From: an uncultured Muribaculaceae bacterium
Lineage (GTDB): Bacteria; Bacteroidota; Bacteroidia; Bacteroidales; Muribaculaceae
Assembly (NCBI GenBank): GCA_910576935.1
Contig: CAJTKG010000024.1
Span: 1-42,799, forward strand
Length of the DNA stretch: 42,799 nucleotides
Direction: 5' to 3'
Made by a program: the position numbers and the translations under genes. The notes below the pieces were generated by a model. That model worked only from the letters and a program-made list of their open reading frames with translations, was not told the origin of the DNA and did not search any database. Shown here in pieces: positions 28,857-37,816 of the stretch (within the stretch, counting starts at the first letter, position 1; each line of letters opens with the position of its first letter).

Positions 28857-31800
28857 TTAGTCAAGCACCACTATCTCGGCGCTGTCGCTGACGCCGAATC
28901 TGCCGTCGACGCTCAGATAACAGCGTGACCGATAGACACCCGGTGCAACTTTTACGCCGTCGTTGTCGTCAAGCTTCCAACGGTAGGGCATAACGGCGTT
29001 GTCGACCGTCTTGACCGTGTGGCCGGCAATATCCTCGATCACAAGGCGCACGGCCGGCTGTCGGGTGCTGTCATAGATGAGTGTCAGCTCGGCTTCCTCG
29101 TCGACTTCGCGTTCAGATACCTCGATCTGTGCCGCAAGAGGTTCGTTTACAACGATAAAATCTATGCTTCGGCTGTTCTTTACTCCATCGTTGTTAAAGG
29201 CTGTCAATGTCAGCGTGTGACGTCCGTCGGTGACCTCGCTTACATCGAGGCTGAAAGTCGTAGGCTTGCCTGCTTCGACAAAATCAAGAGTCTCTCTCAG
29301 GCCGTCGAGCCTGCTCTTGCCGTCGAGTATCAGCGACACACCGCCCCCGATGCCTTCGGTCCTGACATCAAGACCCGACGGCGAAGCCATGATTTCGCCG
29401 TATACGGTGAAGTTGCCTCCGACGACATCGCCGTTGGCAAAGTCGGTGTCATTGATATAAAGCGATGTGATTTCGGGCGCTGTCGGGTCGGCCGTGCCCG
29501 GTGTATGCTCGGGCATGGCTGTGATCGTCAAGCCGTTATATACCGTCGTTGCCGACAGACCGTTACCGTCGATAGCAGTTACCGCTATGCGGTTGGCTAC
29601 GCCCGGACGCTGCGGATAAGGCAGTGTCAGCGACATGTCGAAACGACCGTTTTCGACGCGGCCGCGACCGCTCGCGAGGATATATTCGTCATGCACTACG
29701 GGCAGATTGTTTTCTGCCTTGTCGTTGTCTTTTATGACCGTGTAGAGAGTCTTGGGGCCGTCGTAGACGGTGATATAGATCTCTCCGTCAAAGTTTTCGT
29801 CGGTTGCTTCGCCGTCGATGACAGTGCCGCTGACAGTCAGAGTGCCGGGGACTGACAGTTCGGTCGCGCCGCCGCAGACGTCATCGAGCTTTATCGTGCG
29901 GTTGTGCGCGGCAAGCGGTATCGCCGGGTCGCCGCAGAGATTATAGCACATCGTGTTTATAGCCATGCCGAGCCCCGAGCCGTTGATAGTGGCGTTATAG
30001 GCCGTCCTGAACAGATCGCCTACTGTCATACCGGCTTCGGCCCGGGCATAGTTCTCGGCCATGTTGATGCTAAGCTGTTGATTATGGCTCATAAAGACCT
30101 CACGACTTGACGTGACAACGCCTATCATGCCTCCGTGCTCCTCATTGAGAAGGGCATCGGCATAGCTCTTGCTCCGGCGGTCGAAGTCAAATGTCGAGCA
30201 CGTGGCAAGCATGGCTACCGGCGACAGATCATATTTTGTCTTTTCGGTATCCGACATGCCCCACAGATTTTCGCGTGTGAGATAATGGCTGAGCGAATGG
30301 CCTGCAAAACATACATAGCCCGCGCCCCGCCGCAACGTCGACGTCATTGTCGCTCTGGCGGCGACGGCGCTGTTTTTCTGCCACGGATATATCAGGTTGT
30401 GTATTTGTACGAAGTTCATCGAGGCGTTGGCCGCTTCCATATGCTCCATCACCTCGAGAGCCTGCATGAGGTGGGCGTTTTCGTCGCCGTCGTCGCTCAT
30501 CATAATGGCTGTGTCATAGGCAAGCGAGCGTCGCGGCGATGTCAGATGGCGTTCGATCTTGCGGTTGACAGCCGACGCGACGGCGGCCGAATAGATCGGT
30601 ATGCGGCCTATGTTGACATCCATCGGTTCGTAATATTGCTGCGCATTGTTGTAATCGTCGGCGAGTTTTACAAAGTATGTGTCTGCCGTGTAGTTCGATG
30701 ACGCGTCATTGGCACATCCCTCAAGATCGGTCTCATAGGCAATCAGGCTCTCCAGACCGCCGGCGACACCGTCGCGGTTGTCCCAGTGCGACGGCCCGTA
30801 GAGCAATACATGCTTCAGCCGGCCTTGACCGCGGTCATAAAGCATCTTGATAAAACGCTTATAGCCCATCGCCGAGCGTGTGCCCGACGAAAATTCATTG
30901 AAAATATCAGACTGTTCGGCCACGGCCACATCCAGACCGTTGCGCCTGTGTATCGCGGCAAGTTCGCGTGCCTGATCGACAAAATCTCCCGTTGTTATTA
31001 TTATCATTTCAGGCGTTTGCATGCCGTGGAGATTGCTCGGCCTTACCTCTCCGGCATATTCCGGCTTCATGAAACTGCCGCCGGCGCGGAAGGCGATATA
31101 CCTGAAGGCGCCCGGTGTCGAACCGCTGCTGCTGGCCATCGTCTTCGACGACGAGGCGTCGAAGACAACATCGAGAGGTTTGACGGCTGCGACATCACTG
31201 ATATCCCATATATATACGTCGGCATCACTCTCGGTGACAGCAAAAGTTATAGTCTGGGCATATCTCAGCTCGATAAAATCGCGTTCACCCAGACGATTGA
31301 GACGCGGATAGCAGAAGCTTACGCGGTCGACGGCCACATAGTCGGCGTCGGTCGATTCATCGACGGTCAGGCCGAAGCTGACCGTTTCGCTGCGGCCTAT
31401 AAGCGCGTCGTCGGATGTTTCCCCGACTTGAACATAACCTTCGGCAGTGTTATACAGACGTGTTTCTCCCCTTACGCGCTGCACCGTTCCTTCGCGGCGG
31501 TATTTTTCTTTGAAAATGCCGGGTATGTCGATTGTCAGCTTGGTCTCTCCATCTTCGTTCCGGGCTGCGAAAGAGTATTTGAAGATGCCGAAAGCAGACA
31601 GGCGCGAGGTCGTATGAAAATCGGTTACTTCAAAATTATAAACACGGCGCTCGCCCGGTTTCATCGGCGAGTCGTGGAAGACTCCGCCGCCGTTGCCCCG
31701 GTTGATGACGTCATTTTCTATCACCGCAGCCGACAGATGATGGTCGAAAGCACTTGACGGCACGACACCGGCACGGATGCTGCCGCTGCCGCTGTCACCA

Positions 31801-32231
31801 CCGTCTTCGGTGATGAAATAATAACCGTAGTGATCATATATGTTGCGGCTTATATCGAGAGTCGACAGAGAGCGCGATCGCGATGCCGAGACTCCTTCAC
31901 CATAAAAAATGATGCCGTCGTCACGCCGCATTGTAGCTGTCGGGGAGACATCGTCGGGCAGATCGTCGGGCAGATCGTCGGAAAACGTGTCGCCGCAAAG
32001 ACGCGAGCCGCCATATCCATAGACCGTCACACGCGACGGATCGTCGAAACCCCAGTCAGACAGCGTCTCGCGGTCTATCTTATAAAGACCGTTTCCGGCG
32101 ACTCTTATCTTGACCCAACGACCCTCTGACAACGCCGATTTGTCGGCATAGTACGCCGTGTCATAGCCATATGCCGATACGGTCGACGCCAACAGACAGG
32201 CTGCCAAAATATTCTTGAACATTATCTTCAT
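28857..32231 (-). CDS. PorU-like C25 (gingipain-fold) peptidase, second paralogue
   Basis: The protein has 1124 residues from MKIMFKNILAACLLASTVSA, a signal peptide; a GTG further upstream at 32276 is less likely. An N-terminal domain with 'EGRWVKIRVAGNGLYKIDRETLSDWGFDDPSRVTVYGYGG' is shared with T9SS sortase PorU. The C25 peptidase domain spans about residues 405-770, with catalytic-type His645 (CFAGHSLSH) and Cys678 (ATCSTFDFD). Ig-like/FlgD-like and CTD-like regions follow, ending FGVSDSAEIVVLD. PorU removes the sorting domain of T9SS cargo and attaches it to A-LPS. This protein diverges clearly from the other copy at 33549-36977 and may have another substrate. It follows rex and the FAH-like gene in one minus-strand run. 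Confidence 0.82.
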   Translation of the reverse strand: MKIMFKNILAACLLASTVSAYGYDTAYYADKSALSEGRWVKIRVAGNGLYKIDRETLSDWGFDDPSRVTVYGYGGSRLCGDTFSDDLPDDLPDDVSPTATMRRDDGIIFYGEGVSASRSRSLSTLDISRNIYDHYGYYFITEDGGDSGSGSIRAGVVPSSAFDHHLSAAVIENDVINRGNGGGVFHDSPMKPGERRVYNFEVTDFHTTSRLSAFGIFKYSFAARNEDGETKLTIDIPGIFKEKYRREGTVQRVRGETRLYNTAEGYVQVGETSDDALIGRSETVSFGLTVDESTDADYVAVDRVSFCYPRLNRLGERDFIELRYAQTITFAVTESDADVYIWDISDVAAVKPLDVVFDASSSKTMASSSGSTPGAFRYIAFRAGGSFMKPEYAGEVRPSNLHGMQTPEMIIITTGDFVDQARELAAIHRRNGLDVAVAEQSDIFNEFSSGTRSAMGYKRFIKMLYDRGQGRLKHVLLYGPSHWDNRDGVAGGLESLIAYETDLEGCANDASSNYTADTYFVKLADDYNNAQQYYEPMDVNIGRIPIYSAAVASAVNRKIERHLTSPRRSLAYDTAIMMSDDGDENAHLMQALEVMEHMEAANASMNFVQIHNLIYPWQKNSAVAARATMTSTLRRGAGYVCFAGHSLSHYLTRENLWGMSDTEKTKYDLSPVAMLATCSTFDFDRRSKSYADALLNEEHGGMIGVVTSSREVFMSHNQQLSINMAENYARAEAGMTVGDLFRTAYNATINGSGLGMAINTMCYNLCGDPAIPLAAHNRTIKLDDVCGGATELSVPGTLTVSGTVIDGEATDENFDGEIYITVYDGPKTLYTVIKDNDKAENNLPVVHDEYILASGRGRVENGRFDMSLTLPYPQRPGVANRIAVTAIDGNGLSATTVYNGLTITAMPEHTPGTADPTAPEITSLYINDTDFANGDVVGGNFTVYGEIMASPSGLDVRTEGIGGGVSLILDGKSRLDGLRETLDFVEAGKPTTFSLDVSEVTDGRHTLTLTAFNNDGVKNSRSIDFIVVNEPLAAQIEVSEREVDEEAELTLIYDSTRQPAVRLVIEDIAGHTVKTVDNAVMPYRWKLDDNDGVKVAPGVYRSRCYLSVDGRFGVSDSAEIVVLD

Positions 32232-32277
32232 AACATTTTCGATTTTAACGATATCGGTGAGAAACAGGCGCTTCACA

Positions 32278-32817
32278 CTATTTTATTCTGAAGTCGAGGC
32301 ATTCATATCCGTTTATTTCTGTCTTGATCTCGCCGGCGGCATCAGATGCGGCGATGTCGATACCGCGATCGGCGAAGACAAGAATATCGCCGGTCTTGAA
32401 AGTCATATGGCATGACATCGCGGCTATCGCTTTGTCTGCACCGAGATCGCCGAGAGTCACAGTCTCAGACAATAGGTTGGCGCTGTAATCGAGCCGCGTT
32501 GAGGCGTCTCGTTCGTCAAGTGTGAGCCATCGGCCTTCGATGAGGCAGTTGTCACGGGCCATGTAGATCTCGGGAGAGGCCCATGGCGCCGACACCCATT
32601 CATTGGGTATGCATACACCGACAGCCGAAACCGAGTCATAATAACGTGATGCGAATTTTTCCTTTATATGGAACCCCAAACGGCTTATCCTGACAGCCGG
32701 ACATACCTTGATGCTCCAGAGCGATACATCGTCGAGAAACAGAGGCTTGTTACAGCGCAACAATGCCGAGTCGGCAATCAGTCTCATTGTGTCGCCGCCG
32801 AGCAATATTGCTTTCAT
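32278..32817 (-). CDS. Degenerate fumarylacetoacetase-fold protein
   Basis: The protein has 179 residues. The segment KPLFLDD...VRISRLGFHIKEKFASRYYDSV (24-63) and the end FKTGDILVF...IKTEINGYECLDFRIK (140-179) match the FAH-family protein of Bacteroidota (KPF.LPDF, VV.I.RLGKNI...FA.RYYD, LK.GDL.., ...LDF.IK). The metal-ligand Glu before the RLG strand and the TGTP(A/V)G loop of active FAH enzymes are missing, replaced by SIKVCPAV and VFADRG. It is also shorter than the usual 200+ residues. It is probably a non-catalytic paralogue. It overlaps rex by four bases (ATGA) and is therefore translationally coupled to it. Confidence 0.55.
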   Translation of the reverse strand: MKAILLGGDTMRLIADSALLRCNKPLFLDDVSLWSIKVCPAVRISRLGFHIKEKFASRYYDSVSAVGVCIPNEWVSAPWASPEIYMARDNCLIEGRWLTLDERDASTRLDYSANLLSETVTLGDLGADKAIAAMSCHMTFKTGDILVFADRGIDIAASDAAGEIKTEINGYECLDFRIK

Positions 32818-33464
32818 TTTACCGCCCCCATGCGGTTATACATGACCGCCAGATGTGAATAGATCGATGTGTTTGTCACCACTACGCCGTCGCGCACTCT
32901 GATACGGTAGGGCGTGAAATTCCACAGACTCCGTATGCCGGCGTCCATCATCATGTCGGCGACGGTCTGCGCACTCTCGACCGGTACCGTGACAATGCCT
33001 ATGTTGACATTCAGGCGTTTGACTATGTCTTTAAGGTCGTCAGGCGAATATACCGGAATGCCGTTTATCGACGAGCCGATCAGCTCGGGAGACACATCTA
33101 TGCCCGCGACGATATTCAGGCCATAGCGTTCGAGACCGCGGTCCTGCATAAGAGCTCCGCCGAGACTGCCGGTGCCGACGATGACGGCGTTGTGTGACTG
33201 CATGAAGCCGAGAAACTCGCGCAGGACCTCCTCAAGCGAGGCAACTTCATAGCCGATGCGTGTTTTGCCCTTGATGTTGAGAAACGACAGGTCTTTTGCG
33301 ATCTGTGACGAATCGACTGCAAGCTCTTCGGCTATTTTGGTCGACGAGACATACTCCACCTTGTCCTTGTGGAGGATGCTGACATAGGCCAGATACCACG
33401 GGAGGCGTCTGAGCGTAGGCTCAGGCAAAAGATCTTGTGACCGTGATGCTCGATTTTCGTTCAT
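32814..33464 (-). CDS. rex: Redox-sensing transcriptional repressor Rex
   Basis: The protein has 216 residues. An N-terminal winged helix (about 15-75, with 'VSSTKIAEELAVDSSQIAKDLSFL') is followed by a Rossmann domain with the NAD(H)-binding loop VIVGTGSLGGAL (94-105). Rex releases DNA when NADH is high and controls fermentation and anaerobic respiration genes. The ATG at 33464 is preferred over the upstream TTG. A promoter -7 box lies only five bases upstream, so the mRNA may be nearly leaderless. A TTGTG half-site lies by the promoter, which might allow autoregulation, but no full palindrome is seen. Confidence 0.93.
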   Translation of the reverse strand: MNENRASRSQDLLPEPTLRRLPWYLAYVSILHKDKVEYVSSTKIAEELAVDSSQIAKDLSFLNIKGKTRIGYEVASLEEVLREFLGFMQSHNAVIVGTGSLGGALMQDRGLERYGLNIVAGIDVSPELIGSSINGIPVYSPDDLKDIVKRLNVNIGIVTVPVESAQTVADMMMDAGIRSLWNFTPYRIRVRDGVVVTNTSIYSHLAVMYNRMGAVK

Positions 33465-33469
33465 GGTTG

Positions 33470-33477
33470 CAAATTTA
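33470..33477 (-). promoter_or_regulatory. -7 box of rex, five bases before ATG
   Basis: TAAATTTG on the minus strand. A TTG lies 22 bases upstream, slightly longer than the usual 19-21. The predicted transcription start falls at or next to the start codon. Confidence 0.5.
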
Positions 33478-33548
33478 CACAATTTTTCCCAAAATACCGC
33501 AACTCCTTAACATTTAATCATCGACACCAACCGCGCCAATGCCGTCTC

Positions 33549-36500
33549 TCACTCGGCGGTGACGGCGATTTTGCGGGAGTCGGTCTCGTAGTGCTCGCCG
33601 TCGGTGCTGATCGAGGCGCGGTATACATAGATGCCGCGCTTGACACGCGCGCCGCTTTGGTCGGTCAGATCCCAGCTGACGGGCGACGACAGATACATGT
33701 CGCTCATGCCGCGGCTGGTGTCGCTCCAGATGAGTTTGCCGTTAAGGTTATAGACCGATACCGTTACGGTGAGCAGATTGTTCGGGCGGTTGTGTACGAG
33801 ATAGAAGTTGGCGCGTACCGATGCGGGGTTGGCGTCACTGTAGATGTCGTAGATTTTTGGCTTGATGGTGCTGTCGACCACAAAATCAATGTCTTTGCTT
33901 GCCGAATTGGTGTGGGTGTCCCAGATGCGCAGCGTTATCGTGTGCGGACCGTCGGTGAGGTCGCTAAGCGGATAGGCTATTTCGCCCGAGGGGCTGCCGT
34001 CGGCCGAGGGTGTGAAATAATAGGGTACGTCGTTGTAGCTGCGGTTGCCGTCAAGGGTTATGGTCATCTGGTGGCCTATGCCGGCTGTCGACAGATTGAG
34101 TCCGACATTGTCGCTGATGCGGGCGATGACCATCGGGTCGGCGTTGACGCGGCTGCCGTTCTCGAATGTCGGATGATTGATGACAAGGCTTTCGATGACG
34201 GGCGCTATATCGTCGGTCTCGGCTTCTTCGTCAAGGCCGTATATATAAAAATCGCGGCAGACGCCGACAGCCGTGGCGTCGGGCGACTTGGCATACATGT
34301 TTAGCGTGGCCTCGCGGAAGTTGTCGGCTATCTCGGAGGGTGTGGCGACTGTTATTCTGAATTCGCCGCCGGTTACCGTTGTCGAGCCTGAGTAGAGTTT
34401 GTCGCCGTGCACCTCGAAGGTGATGGCTTTGCCGTCGCCGTTGCCGTTGGAGGTCACCGAGCGGTCGGCGTCATAGATGTCGATGCCGACAGTGCCGTTG
34501 AAGCCGTCGAGTTTTGTGCCGTCGGGCGACTCGATGTGTCCGGCAAATTCGACGATGCTGCGGGCGGCGATGACAACTTGTTCGTCGGTGCTTACAGGGT
34601 GACCGTTGATGCTGTCGAGCACAATGATGTTGTCGGGTGTTACGGGCCTTAGTGCCGGGTCGCCCATGAAGACATAGCGCAGACGGTTAGGATTGCTTCG
34701 GTGTTCGCCGCGGCTGTTGAGGATATTGTTTTTTGCGCGGCGGTATATCTCGCCTGCGGCCATCAGTCGTCCGTCGTCGCCGCGGCGTGCCAGTGCGCGG
34801 CCTATGGCCTCAGAGAAGAAGCCGTTGTCGGTTATGTATACCGGACGGGTGGCGCTGATCATGCCCACGGCGCCGCCGTAGCGCTCGAAGAAGAGCAACT
34901 CGCCGCCGCTGATTGTGTTTGAGTCCCAGCGCAGGAAGTCGCACGTCGCTGCGTAGATATATGGCAGACGTGTCAGATACATCTCGTTCAGATCGGTGAA
35001 TGTCAGCTGTTTGTCGTGGGTCCATGCGTGGTTGTTGGCGTGTCCGGCAAAACACCACCACACGACGCCCTCGTTGAGATAGCGGAACATCTCTTCGCGG
35101 GCCAAGGGGTAGGCGCCTCCCGATTTGGTGTAGGCGTCCATGTAGACTTTCTGTATTATATGCTGCTGGCCTTCGGTGGCGGTGACGGCTTTGACGAGTT
35201 TTTCGGCCTGTTCGAGGTGTACGCCGTTGTCTTCGTCGTCGGCGAGCATCATGATGCGGTTTTTCCATGCGCCGTCGCGTGTGTCGGCGGCGTAGCTGTA
35301 GATTTTGTCGACTGTTCGGGCGGCTTCGGCGGCCGAGGTGACGGGTATGCGGCCGACGGCTATCGAGAGGTCGTCGAGACCCATGTCGGCGCCGCTGTTG
35401 TCTTCGAGCATGGCGATGAAATCGTCGGTGTTGAAGCCGTCGTTGTCGTTGAGCGAGTAGCGCATCGTTCTCACCTGCCACGCGGGAATGGTCTGTATGC
35501 CGAGTTTTCTGACGGCGGCCGAGAGGTGGCGCTCGTCGTATGTCGTGCGCGCCATGATGAGGGCGTAACGCAGGGGGGTGCCGGAGGCCGCTCCGCGGTC
35601 GTAGAGCATCTTGAGGTATTTGCGCAGGGCCGAGACGTCGGGCATGCCCGAGGCAAACTCGTTGTAGACCTGAGCGACGTCGACGACTTTGACTTTGAGG
35701 GCGTCGCGGCTTGTGCGGTGATATTCGGCGATACGCTCGGCCTGGGCTTTCCATGCCGGATGGGTGAAGATGACCATGTTGACCGCTTCTTCGCCGTGGA
35801 GGTTCTGGTTGTTGACCGTCGACACGAATGTCGGGGCGGGTATGTTTGCGTCGCTGCGCCATGCCACGTAGTTGCGCAGGCCCGAATATGGGTTGGTCCA
35901 GACTGCATTGCCGCCGTTACTGCCGGTGGTGAGCGATTTGACGGCAGACGGGTCGGTGACATCCCAGACAGTGACGCCCGAGGCGTCTGCGCCCGAGAGA
36001 TCGAGGGCAAGGCCCGTCGAGCGCTGGCGGAAAGCTATGTGGCCGGCTGCCGGGAGCTTGAGGGCACGCTCGTAGTTGACGCTGATATAGTTGAGCCATG
36101 CGCCGTAGACGACAGTCGAGGCTTTGTGTGTGACTGTGAGGTCGAGGCGTTGGCCGTCGACAACGGTCTCGTGGCGCGCGACGCCCTCGGTGGCGTGGAC
36201 ATAGACGCTGTTTGACGATGCGGCTATGCGGTCTGAGTTGTTGGCCGACAGGTCGTTGCCGTTGACGTTGAATGTCAGCTGCGAGGCGGCGTTGTAGGTC
36301 TTGGCGACAAACGACACCTCAAACCAGACTTTGTCGCCGCTCTTGTCGGGCATCGTGAAGCTGAATTTGCGGGTGGGGGTGAATCTGAAGTCTTCGCCGA
36401 CGAGCATCGGGCCGGCTTCACCCGGCGACACGAGGTCTTGTTCGTAGTGGATGAGCTCGACGAAGTCATTGGCGGGCGACTCGGCTCCGGCACGGCCGAT

Positions 36501-36977
36501 GGCTTCGATTTCGGGAGTCGGCTCGTCGCTCTCGCCTATGAAGTAGTAACCGGCTTCGGTATAGAGGTTTGACGACTGTGTATAGCGGTTTGTCGCCGAC
36601 TGTATCCATTCGTCGGGTCCGACGCCATAGAAGACGATGCCGCCGTCTTTGGCGCGCGCGACGGCTGTCTGTGGCAGGTCGTCGACATAGTTGGCGGCGT
36701 TGAGAATGTCGGCTATGCGACGGCCGCCGTAGCCGAAGACTCTGACGCGCGACGGGTCGGTGAAGCCCCATGAGCGAAGGGTTGCGACGGGTATTTTATA
36801 AAGGCCCGACGAGGGTACGGCCACTTTGACCCATCGCCCTGAGGCGAGGACTGAGTTTTCGGCGTACCGGTCGAGGCTAAGTGCTTTTGCCACAGGCGTC
36901 AGAGCTATGATGGCGATGACGGCTGCGGCGACGCGAAATATGATATGACGGTATTTTTTCTGCATTGTGTTGTTCAT
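33549..36977 (-). CDS. porU: PorU-like T9SS C25 peptidase (sortase)
   Basis: The protein has 1142 residues, the size of Porphyromonas PorU. A signal peptide is followed by 'SGRWVKVAVPSSGLYKIPVATLRSWGFTDPSRVRVFGYGG' (46-85). The C25 peptidase domain (about 390-790) has catalytic-type His646 (CFAGHANNH) and Cys679 (ATCDFLRWD). The C-terminal FlgD-like/CTD region is 'VSVYNLNGKLIWSDTSRGMSD...KRGIYVYRASIS'. PorU is the surface sortase that cleaves T9SS sorting domains. This copy looks closer to canonical PorU than the one at 28857. It starts 23 bases after the GH25 gene; no porV lies beside it, unlike in some relatives. Confidence 0.85.
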   Translation of the reverse strand: MNNTMQKKYRHIIFRVAAAVIAIIALTPVAKALSLDRYAENSVLASGRWVKVAVPSSGLYKIPVATLRSWGFTDPSRVRVFGYGGRRIADILNAANYVDDLPQTAVARAKDGGIVFYGVGPDEWIQSATNRYTQSSNLYTEAGYYFIGESDEPTPEIEAIGRAGAESPANDFVELIHYEQDLVSPGEAGPMLVGEDFRFTPTRKFSFTMPDKSGDKVWFEVSFVAKTYNAASQLTFNVNGNDLSANNSDRIAASSNSVYVHATEGVARHETVVDGQRLDLTVTHKASTVVYGAWLNYISVNYERALKLPAAGHIAFRQRSTGLALDLSGADASGVTVWDVTDPSAVKSLTTGSNGGNAVWTNPYSGLRNYVAWRSDANIPAPTFVSTVNNQNLHGEEAVNMVIFTHPAWKAQAERIAEYHRTSRDALKVKVVDVAQVYNEFASGMPDVSALRKYLKMLYDRGAASGTPLRYALIMARTTYDERHLSAAVRKLGIQTIPAWQVRTMRYSLNDNDGFNTDDFIAMLEDNSGADMGLDDLSIAVGRIPVTSAAEAARTVDKIYSYAADTRDGAWKNRIMMLADDEDNGVHLEQAEKLVKAVTATEGQQHIIQKVYMDAYTKSGGAYPLAREEMFRYLNEGVVWWCFAGHANNHAWTHDKQLTFTDLNEMYLTRLPYIYAATCDFLRWDSNTISGGELLFFERYGGAVGMISATRPVYITDNGFFSEAIGRALARRGDDGRLMAAGEIYRRAKNNILNSRGEHRSNPNRLRYVFMGDPALRPVTPDNIIVLDSINGHPVSTDEQVVIAARSIVEFAGHIESPDGTKLDGFNGTVGIDIYDADRSVTSNGNGDGKAITFEVHGDKLYSGSTTVTGGEFRITVATPSEIADNFREATLNMYAKSPDATAVGVCRDFYIYGLDEEAETDDIAPVIESLVINHPTFENGSRVNADPMVIARISDNVGLNLSTAGIGHQMTITLDGNRSYNDVPYYFTPSADGSPSGEIAYPLSDLTDGPHTITLRIWDTHTNSASKDIDFVVDSTIKPKIYDIYSDANPASVRANFYLVHNRPNNLLTVTVSVYNLNGKLIWSDTSRGMSDMYLSSPVSWDLTDQSGARVKRGIYVYRASISTDGEHYETDSRKIAVTAE

Positions 36978-37000
36978 CTCAGTAATAACGTTGACCGGCG

Positions 37001-37753
37001 TTATTTATTGTGTTTCATAGTGTTTGTCGGTTCGAAACCGGCGAGCCAACGTGTCCAGTCGACACTGTCGCCGTTGAAAGTGTTGAGGTCTACGTCTCCG
37101 GCGATGCCGTCGACGCGGCTGCGGTGGCTGTGCTGCCAGAGGGTCCAACGGCCGGCCGGGAGCGGCGGGTTGGTGAATGAGCAGATCCACACGGGGCGGT
37201 CGTCGAAGCGGCCGCTGATATATCGGCTGATGCCGCGCTTGTTGGAGTATATCATTACTTTGTGTCCGGCCCGGTCGAGGGTGTTTATCATTGCTCCGAG
37301 TCGGTCGGCGACGAGCCGTGCGCTGACGTCGTCGGGGTTGCCGTTGTCTTCGACGTCGATGGCGAGGGGCAGGTCGAGGTCGAGTGTGTCGACGACGTTG
37401 AGGAAGTGTCGCGCCTGTCGCTCGCCCTCGCAGTCGAAGCGGAAGAAGTGATAGGCGCCGACTTTGAGACCGCTGTTGCGTGCCGCGCCGTAATTGCGGG
37501 TGAACTCAGAGTCACAGAAACTCTCACCCTCGGTGGCTTTGAGAACGACGAAGTCGACTCCGTCGGCGGCGACACGGCTGAAGTCGATTTTGCCGTTGTG
37601 GGCCGACAGATCTATACCGACGACGGGGTATCGGTCGCGGGGTATCTCGACGTAAGGGTCGCGGGCGGCGCTCACGCGCAGCAGCGCCGTGGCGAATATC
37701 GCCGCGCCTGTCGCTGCAACTATGATGCCTGCTATGATTCGGGCTGTGTTCAT
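37001..37753 (-). CDS. GH25 lysozyme-like muramidase, membrane-anchored
   Basis: The protein has 250 residues. An N-terminal hydrophobic anchor (about 5-26) is followed by a GH25 barrel: GIDLS (46-50, D48), 'FVVLKATEG' (68-76), catalytic-type D133-V-E135 and 'WQHS...GDVDLNTF' (206-226, D222). GH25 enzymes cut the MurNAc-GlcNAc bond of peptidoglycan. The start at 37753 is chosen because an extra 12 residues upstream would precede the anchor and overlap the promoter box. It lies 23 bases before the porU-like gene; trimming peptidoglycan for an envelope-spanning secretion machine is one possible role. A phage origin is an alternative given the terminase next door. Confidence 0.85.
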   Translation of the reverse strand: MNTARIIAGIIVAATGAAIFATALLRVSAARDPYVEIPRDRYPVVGIDLSAHNGKIDFSRVAADGVDFVVLKATEGESFCDSEFTRNYGAARNSGLKVGAYHFFRFDCEGERQARHFLNVVDTLDLDLPLAIDVEDNGNPDDVSARLVADRLGAMINTLDRAGHKVMIYSNKRGISRYISGRFDDRPVWICSFTNPPLPAGRWTLWQHSHRSRVDGIAGDVDLNTFNGDSVDWTRWLAGFEPTNTMKHNK

Positions 37754-37758
37754 CTCTA

Positions 37759-37766
37759 CAAAAATA
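37759..37766 (-). promoter_or_regulatory. -7 box of the GH25 gene, five bases before ATG
   Basis: TATTTTTG on the minus strand, at the same distance from its ATG as the rex box. No good TTTG is visible upstream. Confidence 0.4.
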
Positions 37767-37816
37767 GCTAAATTATCGGGTGCCGCCATCGATTTTTATG
37801 TTTTTAACAACCTCAT

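Noticed and set aside
30786..31757. Long open frame on the plus strand (323 codons) opposite the second PorU-like gene
   Set aside because: It mirrors the highly biased codon use of the gene on the other strand, and its product has no family features; the minus-strand protein has clear domains.
33478..33540. Rex operator upstream of rex
   Set aside because: Only a TTGTG half-site is visible; no inverted partner at the expected distance.
35016..36215. 399-codon plus-strand frame opposite the first PorU-like gene
   Set aside because: Same reason: composition shadow of a recognised gene, Val/Asp/Gly-rich with no domains.
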